Shown here piece by piece: positions 1 through 5,681 of a stretch of 9,010 nt of DNA. The position numbers were made by a program, and so were the translations under genes. The notes beneath the pieces were generated by a model. The model was not told where the DNA came from and searched no databases. It saw only the letters and a list, made by a program, of their open reading frames with translations. Source of the DNA: an uncultured Campylobacter sp. (GTDB lineage: Bacteria > Campylobacterota > Campylobacteria > Campylobacterales > Campylobacteraceae); assembly GCF_937949835.1 (NCBI RefSeq), contig NZ_CALEDC010000448.1, positions 1-9,010 of the forward strand. Reading direction: 5' to 3'. Each line of letters starts with the position of its first letter. Positions within the stretch are counted from its first letter, which is position 1.

Positions 1-11
1 TGCGATAGCGT

Positions 12-17
12 TAAAAT
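12..17 (+). promoter_or_regulatory. Candidate -10 element for thyX
   Basis: TAAAAT lies 25 nt before the chosen thyX start, giving a predicted leader of about 20 nt that still contains the ribosome binding site. The same gTAAAAT-type word precedes ung, and the first and second binding-protein genes. No -35 box is visible, as is usual for Campylobacter sigma-70 promoters. The window begins 11 bases earlier, so an upstream operon cannot be excluded. Confidence 0.3.
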
Positions 18-42
18 GCGTTTAAAATTTCAAAGGATAAAC

Positions 43-678
43 ATGCAAGTCAAACTTCTAAATTTCACTCCGCTTTGGGTCTGCTCAAACGCGATCCGCA
101 CCTGCTGGCAGAGCTTTGAGCGCGGCGATTGCGGCGGCGCCAAAGACCTGGCGCTAATAGATCGCGTCGGCAACCAACTCAAGCACTCAAGCACGCTCGA
201 ACACCTCTACTACAACTTCTACATCAGCGGCATCTCGCGCGCGCTGCTTCAGGAGCTGGCGCGCCACCGCCTAGCAAGCCTTAGCGTAAAATCCACGCGC
301 TACACTCTCAAAGAATTGCGCGGCGAGGACAGCTTCGCGCAAGGGGATTTCGAAAACGCCGCGCGATACATCGTGCTTACGGGCAATGAAGCGGTCGATA
401 ACGCAAGCATAGCGGCTCTTGAAAACCTGCGTGTAATCTTACAAACCCCGATCAGCCTTGATATCGCAAAATACTGCCTGCCCGAGTGCTACAAGAGCGA
501 GCTTAGCTGGAGCATAAACGCACGCAGCTTGCAAAACTTCCTCGCTTTGCGCTCTAGCAAGGCGGCACTTTGGGAGATCCGCGAGCTTGCGGGTAAAATT
601 TACGAAGCGCTGCCGCAGGAGCATAAATTTATATTCCAAAGCTGCATGGCGGGCGAGAAGACGCAAGGCGAAGAGTAG
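43..678 (+). CDS. thyX: Flavin-dependent thymidylate synthase ThyX
   Basis: ThyX makes dTMP from dUMP in the cytoplasm, using methylene-tetrahydrofolate as carbon donor and reduced FAD with NADPH as reductant; it replaces ThyA in many Campylobacterota. The 211-aa product carries the ThyX signature RHRX7S at residues 74-84 (RHRLASLSVKS, followed by TR). An HSSTLEH stretch lies at 48-54, and the C-terminal substrate region contains NARSLQNFLALR (159-170) followed by LWEIR (176-180). The signature has Ser81 where the classical form RHRxxSxNxxSxR has Asn. The length is normal for the family. An ATG at 16 would add nine residues, but AAAGGAT at 33-39 is correctly spaced only for the ATG at 43, so that start is preferred. 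A gene of unknown function follows 34 nt downstream with its own ribosome binding site and is probably co-transcribed. Confidence 0.95.
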   Translation: MQVKLLNFTPLWVCSNAIRTCWQSFERGDCGGAKDLALIDRVGNQLKHSSTLEHLYYNFYISGISRALLQELARHRLASLSVKSTRYTLKELRGEDSFAQGDFENAARYIVLTGNEAVDNASIAALENLRVILQTPISLDIAKYCLPECYKSELSWSINARSLQNFLALRSSKAALWEIRELAGKIYEALPQEHKFIFQSCMAGEKTQGEE

Positions 679-712
679 CGCGCGGGATAAATTTAGATAC
701 AAAAGGGCAGCT

Positions 713-1459
713 ATGATAAAACTTACGCAGATGAGAGCGGCTTTTGAAAAGGAGGAGCCGGACGCGCTTTATCTGAGCTACTTGGGATGGGTACAAACCC
801 TGATTCCGTTTTGGAAGCAGGCTGCTGCGAGGATCGCGGAGCTAAGCGGCGCGGCGGATGAAAAAAGAGACAAGCATCTGCGCTCAATCGACAATTCTTT
901 GCAGCTGATGCAAGCTTGGCGGTTTAAAAAGATAAAATACGTGCAAGCAAGAAGAAAAGAGATCGATAGCGCCATAAGTTTTATTCGAAACGGCGCCTTA
1001 ACGCAGCAGGCATGCAGATACGCCTTTGCGCCCGTTTGTAGAAATTTAGCGAGCATTTTGCGCGGCTTTTTATACGTTTCGACTTTCGGCTATTCGGACG
1101 AGCAGCTTCCGACCGTATTTGCCCAAAAAATTTACGGCATTGCGCTGTGCCACACCCTCTTTCCTTTCGATACGGGCGATTTTGTGTATTATCTGCCGCG
1201 CGAAAAATCCATCCACACCGACGACCCCGCCGATTTGGACAACTGGCATTTGATGATGGAGATAGCGGGCGGCGATTTAGGGATTTCTGCGTTGATTGAG
1301 CGGCTAAACGAACACGCGTATGAAATTTGGACGAATTACAAAGCGCCGTTTGAATGGAAATACGACGAGGGGATTTGGAATTTAGAATTTGAGAATGTTT
1401 CAAAAAGGCTGCACTATGCGGGCGTGCGGGCTTTTGTAGGTCTGAGTAAAGCGGAATAA
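713..1459 (+). CDS. Hypothetical 248-aa soluble protein
   Basis: I do not recognise this protein. The open frame reaches back to an ATG at 587 inside thyX. The ATG at 713 is preferred because it follows thyX and has an AAAAGGG ribosome binding site 6-7 nt upstream, and because the 42 extra residues would be an Arg/Lys-rich shadow of the thyX frame. The product has no signal peptide and no membrane segment. The first ~95 residues look helical and charged (basic stretch around 70-82, FKKIKYVQARRK). The middle (about 100-150) is more hydrophobic and holds Cys101, Cys109 and Cys146. The C-terminal third is acidic and rich in aromatics (TGDFVYYLPREK 154-165, many Trp/Tyr/Phe between 178 and 235). 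No catalytic motif stands out. Its position 34 nt after thyX suggests co-transcription, but that does not establish a role in nucleotide metabolism. Coding is supported by length, ribosome binding site and neighbour-like codon use. Confidence 0.75.
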   Translation: MIKLTQMRAAFEKEEPDALYLSYLGWVQTLIPFWKQAAARIAELSGAADEKRDKHLRSIDNSLQLMQAWRFKKIKYVQARRKEIDSAISFIRNGALTQQACRYAFAPVCRNLASILRGFLYVSTFGYSDEQLPTVFAQKIYGIALCHTLFPFDTGDFVYYLPREKSIHTDDPADLDNWHLMMEIAGGDLGISALIERLNEHAYEIWTNYKAPFEWKYDEGIWNLEFENVSKRLHYAGVRAFVGLSKAE

Positions 1460-1488
1460 AAAGCGCGCAAAATTTTAAATCGCTTCTG

Positions 1489-1539
1489 AAATTTCATTCG
1501 CGGGCGGTAAAATTTCTGCTGCCCGACAGGATGAAATTT
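1489..1539 (+). terminator. Stem-loop, candidate terminator after the hypothetical gene
   Basis: AAATTTCAT (1489-1497) pairs with ATGAAATTT (1531-1539), and inside it CGGGC (1501-1505) pairs with GCCCG (1521-1525) around a 15-nt loop. It starts 30 nt after the stop at 1459. The T-run is short and partly inside the stem, so termination strength is uncertain. Confidence 0.4.
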
Positions 1540-1545
1540 TAAAAT

Positions 1546-1574
1546 TTTAGCCGAGCGGGCATTCGGTCGCTAAA
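1546..1574 (+). repeat. Second stem-loop in the 1460-1681 gap
   Basis: TTTAG (1546-1550) can pair with CTAAA (1570-1574), enclosing CCGA (1551-1554) paired with TCGG (1563-1566) around an 8-nt loop. It directly follows the candidate terminator. It could be a back-up terminator or simply one of the AAATTT-flanked palindromes common in this window. Confidence 0.3.
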
Positions 1575-1625
1575 TTTAAATGGGCGTTTTAAACAGACGC
1601 TCGTTGCGGCTGCAGCGCTGAAAAT

Positions 1626-1631
1626 TATAAC
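1626..1631 (+). promoter_or_regulatory. Candidate -10 element for the DJ-1/PfpI gene
   Basis: TATAAC in an A/T-rich context lies about 50 nt before the start at 1682. GATAAT at 1661-1666 is an alternative but would leave almost no leader before the ribosome binding site. No -35 box is evident. Confidence 0.3.
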
Positions 1632-1681
1632 GGCGCCGCGTCGAAAGCTCATAGGCGAGCGATAATTTTAAAGGACGGATT

Positions 1682-2278
1682 ATGAAAAATCTAGCGCTTG
1701 TGATGTTTAGCGGACAGACGCACCTCGATTTTGTGGGATTTTACGATTGTATGCTAAGGCTCAAAGCCGTCCGTCCGCAGCTTGAGATGAGGTTTTGCTC
1801 GCGCGAGCGACAGGTTTCGGATAGCGGCGGCCTTACGATCGATGCGGGCGAGATTACGACGGATCTAGGCGGCTTTGATGCGGTTTTTGTGCCCGGCGGT
1901 ATGGCGACGCGCCGCCTTAAAGACGATACGAGCTTCATCTCGTGGCTCGCAACCGCGCGCGATGCGAAGTATAAGTTTAGCGTTTGCACCGGTTCGCTGC
2001 TTCTGGGCGCGGCGGGGTTTTTGCGAGGTAGGCGCGCGACTACGCATCCGTTTTGCTACGATCTGCTGGCGCCTTACTGCGCGGACGTGGTGCACGAGCG
2101 GCTCGTGTGCGAAAGCCTGCCCGAAGGAGGCGAGATCATTACCGCAGGCGGCGTGAGTAGCTCCATAGAGCTTGGTCTTTGCGTGATCGAGAAATTCGCG
2201 GGCATCCAGGCGCGAGAGGCTGCCGCTGCGGCGATGGATTATCCGTATTACGACCTTAGAGGCAAGCTCGTGCGATGA
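1682..2278 (+). CDS. DJ-1/PfpI-family protein, isocyanide-hydratase-like
   Basis: This 198-aa protein belongs to the DJ-1/PfpI (class I glutamine amidotransferase-like) superfamily. A first strand and loop give HLDFVGFYD (14-22), whose Asp16 lines up with the active-site Asp of isocyanide hydratases. FVPGGMATRRL (69-79) is the oxyanion-loop region. SVCTGSLLLGAAGFLRG (100-116) is the nucleophile elbow with Cys102 followed by Thr103, and ATTHPF (119-124) supplies His122. ITAGGVSSSIELGL (153-166) matches the conserved C-terminal segment. Length and Cys-Thr pairing fit the InhA / cyclohexyl-isocyanide hydratase branch, also seen as the N-terminal domain of some AraC-type regulators; no DNA-binding domain is present here. 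Hydratase activity is not proven, because many relatives are stress-linked or of unknown substrate. The start is supported by AAAGGA upstream. The gene appears monocistronic, flanked by stem-loops and its own promoter. Confidence 0.88.
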   Translation: MKNLALVMFSGQTHLDFVGFYDCMLRLKAVRPQLEMRFCSRERQVSDSGGLTIDAGEITTDLGGFDAVFVPGGMATRRLKDDTSFISWLATARDAKYKFSVCTGSLLLGAAGFLRGRRATTHPFCYDLLAPYCADVVHERLVCESLPEGGEIITAGGVSSSIELGLCVIEKFAGIQAREAAAAAMDYPYYDLRGKLVR

Positions 2279-2315
2279 AATTTTAAAGCCGCTAAGATCG
2301 GCGGAGTAAAATTTT
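2278..2315 (+). terminator. Stem-loop, candidate terminator of the DJ-1/PfpI gene
   Basis: AAATTTTA (2278-2285, starting in the stop codon) can pair with TAAAATTT (2307-2314), enclosing GCCG (2288-2291) paired with CGGC (2299-2302) around a 7-nt loop. The T-rich descending arm follows the GC core. This is the same design as the stem-loop at 1489-1539. Confidence 0.45.
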
Positions 2316-2353
2316 AAGACCGCAGCGTTTTTAAGTGAATAAATATCGATACG

Positions 2354-2602
2354 ATGGACTTGAGACGAAATAGGAGATCACAAAGACAGCATGAAACCAG
2401 CTCAAATTTTATCGCTGCTTTCGCATATATCTTTCGGGTCGCTTATAGGTTGAAATTTAGAGATAATAACCCGTGGGAGTTCGCAATCGCGCTTTTTGCC
2501 TACGCGATTTTGTTTGCTTTTTATCCGTAGAGCTTGCTTAACGATAATAAAAAGACGATCGCCATGCTGCTATTTATGGCGCTTTTGATCGTGATCGTAT
2601 AG
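2354..2602 (+). pseudogene. Decayed small two-helix membrane protein
   Basis: One frame from an ATG at 2354 reads 58 codons to TAG at 2528-2530, then continues 23 more codons to TAG at 2600-2602. Either side of the internal stop the translation looks like a membrane protein: NNPWEFAIALFAYAILFAFY before it, and KKTIAMLLFMALLIVIV after it, joined by a polar SLLNDNN loop. The first ~13 residues from 2354 are Arg/Gln-rich and unlike a natural N-terminus. The better-placed ATG at 2391, with AGGAG at 2372-2376 (14 nt upstream, slightly long), is in a different frame and stops after 20 codons, suggesting a frameshift near 2394 plus a nonsense mutation at 2528. An alternative is a genuine 58-aa single-helix protein ending at 2530. 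I do not recognise the family. Confidence 0.45.
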
Positions 2603-2703
2603 CAGCGCCTATAAGTCGGCGGGATCGGTTGCGGCGGCGGCGCGGGAGATCCGTCTTTGATTGCAGCAGCGCGTGCGAGCGGTACTATTTTTAAAATTTA
2701 TTG

Positions 2704-2709
2704 TAAAAT
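2704..2709 (+). promoter_or_regulatory. Candidate -10 element for ung
   Basis: TAAAAT preceded by TTG in an A/T-rich tract, 35 nt before the ung ATG, predicts a leader of about 30 nt that contains the AAAGGG ribosome binding site (2734-2739). No -35 box is visible. Confidence 0.4.
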
Positions 2710-2744
2710 TAGGACGTTAATTCATTAAAGCTTAAAGGGCTAGC

Positions 2745-3440
2745 ATGCAGATAAATTTAGACGACGTGAGGATTGAGAGCGGCTGGAAAGAGGCGCTTAG
2801 AGAGGAATTTTTAAGCGAGTATTTTGCGAAGATCAAAGAAAACCTGCTCGCCGCAAAGGCGCGCGAGATCGTCTATCCGCCGGGAAATTTGATCTTTAAT
2901 GCCTTTAATCTCACCCCGTTTGAGCGGGTGCGTGCGGTGATTTTGGGGCAGGATCCCTACCACGGCGCGCATCAGGCGATGGGGCTTAGCTTTTCGGTGC
3001 CGCGCGGCGTGCGAATTCCGCCCAGTCTCGTAAACATCTACAAAGAGATTAAGAGTGATCTGGGTATCAGCGAGCCTGAAAGCGGCGATCTGAGCTACTG
3101 GGCGAAGCAGGGCGTGCTGCTACTTAATGCGAGCCTTAGCGTGGGCGCGAACCGCGCGAACTCGCACAGCGGCTTCGGCTGGCAAATTTTCACCGACGCC
3201 GTGATTAAAATTTTAAGCGCGAGGCGGCAAAATTTGGTCTTTATGCTGTGGGGAAATTTCGCCAAAGCCAAATCGGCGCTGATCGATGCGCAGAAGCATC
3301 TCATTTTAACCGCCGCGCACCCCAGTCCGCTTGCAGGAGGGGCGTTTTTCGGCTGCAAGCATTTTAGCAGATGCAACGAATATCTGCGCGCGCACGGTCT
3401 GGGAGAGATCGATTGGGATCTAAATCACGGCGCAGATTAA
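2745..3440 (+). CDS. ung: Uracil-DNA glycosylase (family 1 UDG)
   Basis: Ung cuts the glycosidic bond of uracil in DNA and starts base-excision repair. The 231-aa product has every family-1 motif. The water-activating loop GQDPYHG is at 68-74 with catalytic Asp70. The PPS loop is IPPSL at 91-95. The uracil-recognition strand VLLLNAS is at 124-130 with Asn128 as the base-reading residue. LWGNFAK is at 168-174. The leucine-intercalation motif HPSPLA is at 192-197 with His192, followed by FFGCKHF. Length is typical (about 225-235 aa). The start is supported by AAAGGG at suitable spacing, and the protein begins in the usual place relative to motif A. It appears monocistronic: a long non-coding gap precedes it and 171 bp separate it from the next gene. 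No anomaly is seen in the active site. Confidence 0.97.
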   Translation: MQINLDDVRIESGWKEALREEFLSEYFAKIKENLLAAKAREIVYPPGNLIFNAFNLTPFERVRAVILGQDPYHGAHQAMGLSFSVPRGVRIPPSLVNIYKEIKSDLGISEPESGDLSYWAKQGVLLLNASLSVGANRANSHSGFGWQIFTDAVIKILSARRQNLVFMLWGNFAKAKSALIDAQKHLILTAAHPSPLAGGAFFGCKHFSRCNEYLRAHGLGEIDWDLNHGAD

Positions 3441-3463
3441 ATGTATTTTAAATGAAATTTGCG

Positions 3464-3469
3464 TAAAAT
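3464..3469 (+). promoter_or_regulatory. Candidate -10 element for the first binding-protein gene
   Basis: TAAAAT in the context GCGTAAAATGCG nearly repeats the context upstream of thyX (GCGTTAAAATGCG). If used, it would give a leader of about 135 nt. TAATAT at 3531-3536 is an alternative with a shorter leader. TGTAAT at 3594-3599 is too close to the gene, because the ribosome binding site would lie upstream of or at the transcript start. Confidence 0.25.
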
Positions 3470-3611
3470 GCGCCGCAAAATTTCAAAGGTAAAGAAATTT
3501 TAAAAAATATCGAAAGGAGAAGTGAGCGAATAATATACGACCAGCTTAAGACGGCTTGCCGAAGCGACGCGAATGCGCGGCTAGGCTAATCATTGTAATT
3601 AAAGGAACGAT

Positions 3612-4418
3612 ATGAAAAAGATAATTTTGGGAATTTTATTGCTATTTACAAGTAGTGTAGTGGCAAATACTCTATCTGAGATTAGGCAATCGGGCAGTGT
3701 GCGCGTAGGCGTATTTGAGGCGCAACCGCCTTTTAGTAAATTTGAAGACGGCAAATTTCAAGGATTTGAGGTGACCCTAGCCGAGGCGCTATCAAAAGAT
3801 ATATTCGGTGGCAAGGCGGGCAAGGTAGAATTCGTACCCGTAAAGGCTAGTGAGCGTTTAAAAGTGTTGGAAGAAAATAAAGTAGATATGGTGCTTGCGA
3901 CCTTTACGATCACAAATGAGCGTAAGCAGGTGGTCGATTTTACGACGCCGTATTTCGCAGTAAATATCGGCGTGCTAACCCGCAAGGGCGATAAGATCAA
4001 AACTATGTCTGATTTACACGGTAAGCCGATCATTGCAGAAAGCGGTACGACTAGCGAGGCTTATTTTAAAAAAGAGGGTTTTGAAATCATAAATTGTGCT
4101 ACTGCAAATGAATGCTATAAAATTCTAAAAGAGGGCAAGGGTGCGGGCTTTGCACACGATAATTTGTTGGTTCTTGCTTACGCAGTCGTAGATAGCGATA
4201 CTGAAGTAAATATTAAGAATTTAGGCGTTTCAGATTTCTTGGGTATTGCGGTTTCTAAGGGCAATAAGGATCTGCTTGAGTTCTTAAATGGCGAGCTAGT
4301 CAAGCTAAGCAAGAACGGCTTTATGAAAAAGACCTACGACGAGACTATCGAGCCGTATTACAAGGGCACTGCGGAGAAAAAATATTTCTTGCTGGATGAT
4401 CTTTATAGCCTATTTTAG
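3612..4418 (+). CDS. Periplasmic amino-acid-type solute-binding protein, copy 1
   Basis: This is a 268-aa bacterial family-3 solute-binding protein of the type that delivers polar amino acids to ABC importers; the nearest well-known relative by eye is Campylobacter PEB1 (Asp/Glu binding). A Sec signal peptide covers about 1-18 with likely cleavage after VVA; there is no lipobox. The mature part opens with LSEIRQSGSVRVGV and PPFS (39-42), then GFEVTLAEAL (51-60). It continues with the ligand site TITNERKQVVDF (99-110), where Arg104 is expected to bind the substrate carboxylate, then GTTSEAY (145-151) and AHDN (181-184), where Asp183 is expected to bind the amino group. Cys162 and Cys168 are shared with copies 2 and 3 and may form a disulfide. 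The C-terminus carries a tail from about 250 (KGTAEKKYFLLDDLYSLF) beyond the usual fold. It is the most diverged of the three paralogues (roughly 40-45% identity to the others by eye). AAAGGA precedes the ATG. No permease or ATPase is adjacent. Confidence 0.92.
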   Translation: MKKIILGILLLFTSSVVANTLSEIRQSGSVRVGVFEAQPPFSKFEDGKFQGFEVTLAEALSKDIFGGKAGKVEFVPVKASERLKVLEENKVDMVLATFTITNERKQVVDFTTPYFAVNIGVLTRKGDKIKTMSDLHGKPIIAESGTTSEAYFKKEGFEIINCATANECYKILKEGKGAGFAHDNLLVLAYAVVDSDTEVNIKNLGVSDFLGIAVSKGNKDLLEFLNGELVKLSKNGFMKKTYDETIEPYYKGTAEKKYFLLDDLYSLF

Positions 4419-4443
4419 GCGGGCATAGCGGTACGGCTCGCCT
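4417..4443 (+). terminator. Stem-loop overlapping the stop of copy 1
   Basis: AGGCGGGC (4417-4424) can pair with GCTCGCCT (4436-4443) with one G-U pair and an 11-nt loop. No T-run follows, so it is only a weak terminator candidate; it might instead protect the mRNA 3' end. Confidence 0.25.
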
Positions 4444-4564
4444 GCATTTGCTTGCAGTAAGCATAGCTGTGTGCTCTCGCCAGGTAAAATTTAAAAGGCT
4501 TACATAGCCTTGCTATTTTGCCCGACTTTGCGAGCTTGGATTTGGATTGCAAATTCTACTAACG

Positions 4565-4609
4565 CGCCGTTGCGGAATTTATAAAATTCCATAGAATTTC
4601 GCAGCGGCG
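4565..4609. repeat. Nested inverted repeat
   Basis: An inner perfect hairpin, GGAATTT (4574-4580) with AAATTCC (4584-4590), lies inside an imperfect outer pairing of CGCCGTTGCGGAATTT (4565-4580) with GAATTTCGCAGCGGCG (4594-4609), 13 of 16 matching. The two pairings share an arm, so they are mutually exclusive folds. Its role is unknown; it could terminate transcription from either side. Confidence 0.4.
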
Positions 4610-4648
4610 TACTATTTTTGCGCGGCGCTAATAGACACACAGAATTAT

Positions 4649-4763
4649 AGCTAAGCGATAAAATTAATGAGAGTAGGCGGAGCCCGGCGCAAAGACGGTA
4701 AAATTTAAAAAGCCTCTATCATTATGTTTAGAAATTTTAGTTGCGAAATTTTATCGCTAAGCT
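4649..4763. repeat. Inverted repeat with 18-bp arms around a ~79-bp spacer
   Basis: AGCTAAGCGATAAAATTA (4649-4666) matches the reverse complement of AAATTTTATCGCTAAGCT (4746-4763) at 16 of 18 positions. The spacer holds no open frame. It lies about 95 bp upstream of copy 2. It resembles the ends of a small non-autonomous element or a long RNA stem, but no target-site duplication was evident. Confidence 0.4.
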
Positions 4764-4792
4764 CGTAATTTAGGGAATAATTTCAGTTTTGG

Positions 4793-4826
4793 TAAAATGA
4801 AATTTTAAGAAAATTTACATTACAAT
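4793..4826 (+). promoter_or_regulatory. Promoter region of the copy 2-copy 3 pair
   Basis: There are two alternative -10 words: TAAAAT (4793-4798), preceded by a T-rich stretch, and TACAAT (4821-4826). They predict leaders of about 53 and 25 nt. Both retain the strong AAGGAGGA ribosome binding site at 4846-4853, the best in the window. Confidence 0.4.
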
Positions 4827-4857
4827 TACGAAAAATTTAAAATTCAAGGAGGAAATT

Positions 4858-5664
4858 ATGAAAAAGTCATTTTTTCTTATTCTATTGTCGGCGATCTTTG
4901 TTTTTGCGAATTCCTTAAGCGAGATCAAGCAAAGCAAGGTTATCAGAGTGGGCGTTTATGAAAACGAGCCGCCTTTTAGCAAGTCAAGTGAGAAGGGCTT
5001 TGAAGGTTTCGAAGTCGAGCTTGCCAATGCGCTAGCCGGTAAAATTTTCGGTTCTACCGGCGGCCGCATCGAGCTTATACCGGTAACGAACGAAGTGCGC
5101 TTTCCGATGCTGCAAAACAATCAGGCAGATATGATAATCGCAGCCGCAAGCATCACCGAAGAGCGTAAAGGCAGCGTAGATTTTTCGATGCCGTATTTTA
5201 CGGTGAATTTGGGAATTTTAACGAAAAAAGACTCAAATATTCACAAAATAGGCGATCTGATGGGCAAAAAGATCGGTATCATCCGCAAGACTACCGGCGA
5301 AGCGTATATCAAAAAGGACGGCGGTTATAATGTTTCTTATTGCAACGATTCGGTCGATTGCTACAGGAGATTAAAAAGTGGCGAGATCGACGGGTATTGC
5401 AACAACAACCTTTTTGTAATGGTCTATCCGGTCGTAGATCCTGCAGTCGAGGTCAATATAAAAAATTTAGGCGATAATGTATTCTTAGGCGTCGCGGTGC
5501 AAAAGGGTAACGCGGAGCTGCTAGAAGCGATCAATAAAGGCTTGATCGCGCTTAGCAAAGAGGGCTTTTTCAAAAAGGCTTATGAGGACACTTTCGAATC
5601 CTTCTATAAAGGCACCGTCGATAAAAAATATTTCTTACTCGACGATCTTTACAGCTTTTTTTAA
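4858..5664 (+). CDS. Periplasmic amino-acid-type solute-binding protein, copy 2
   Basis: This 268-aa family-3 binding protein aligns with copy 3 over its whole length without gaps (197 of 268 identical by hand count). A signal peptide spans 1-17 with cleavage expected after FVFA. The carboxylate-binding Arg is Arg103 in SITEERKGSVDFS (98-110). TTGEAY at 145-150 corresponds to the usual G(T/S)T segment, but the preceding Gly is Lys144. The position expected to hold the ligand amino group is Asn183 (CNNNL 181-185) rather than the Asp found in copies 1 and 3, so its ligand may differ or binding may be weakened. Cysteines are at 162, 168 and 181. The tail KGTVDKKYFLLDDLYSFF ends the protein. The ribosome binding site is very strong. 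Copy 3 begins 17 bp after the stop, so the two should be one transcript. Transport partners are not in the window; the cognate permease, or a sensory role, is unknown. Confidence 0.93.
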   Translation: MKKSFFLILLSAIFVFANSLSEIKQSKVIRVGVYENEPPFSKSSEKGFEGFEVELANALAGKIFGSTGGRIELIPVTNEVRFPMLQNNQADMIIAAASITEERKGSVDFSMPYFTVNLGILTKKDSNIHKIGDLMGKKIGIIRKTTGEAYIKKDGGYNVSYCNDSVDCYRRLKSGEIDGYCNNNLFVMVYPVVDPAVEVNIKNLGDNVFLGVAVQKGNAELLEAINKGLIALSKEGFFKKAYEDTFESFYKGTVDKKYFLLDDLYSFF

Positions 5665-5681
5665 TAAAAAAGGAATTTGAA

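Larger units (their letters stand above)
2279..2744. other. Gene-free interval between the DJ-1/PfpI gene and ung
   Basis: These 466 bp hold the terminator-like stem-loop at 2278-2315, the gene remnant at 2354-2602 and the ung promoter region. Between 2603 and 2700 I see only GC-rich sequence with no open frame or clear repeat. Confidence 0.6.
4419..4857. other. Non-coding interval between binding-protein copies 1 and 2
   Basis: There is no open frame of note on either strand in these 439 bp. They hold the weak stem-loop at the copy 1 stop, a stem-loop around 4565-4609, a long-spaced inverted repeat (4649-4666 / 4746-4763), and promoter-like elements in the last ~70 bp before copy 2. The first ~140 bp look like unconstrained sequence. 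Confidence 0.6.

Noticed and set aside
587..712. N-terminal extension of the gene at 713 back into thyX
   Set aside because: It overlaps thyX by 92 nt, lacks a good ribosome binding site, and encodes a basic low-quality stretch that mirrors the thyX frame; the ATG at 713 has a proper site.
981..1403. 140-aa minus-strand frame opposite the hypothetical gene
   Set aside because: Its Arg/Ser/Cys-rich composition is typical of a shadow frame, it has no ribosome binding site, and the plus-strand frame has far better protein character.
3534..3593. Remnant of a gene resembling the start of tRNA-guanine transglycosylase (YDQLKTACRSDANARLG)
   Set aside because: Only 18 codons to a stop, no start codon in frame, and the resemblance is by eye to a short degenerate segment.
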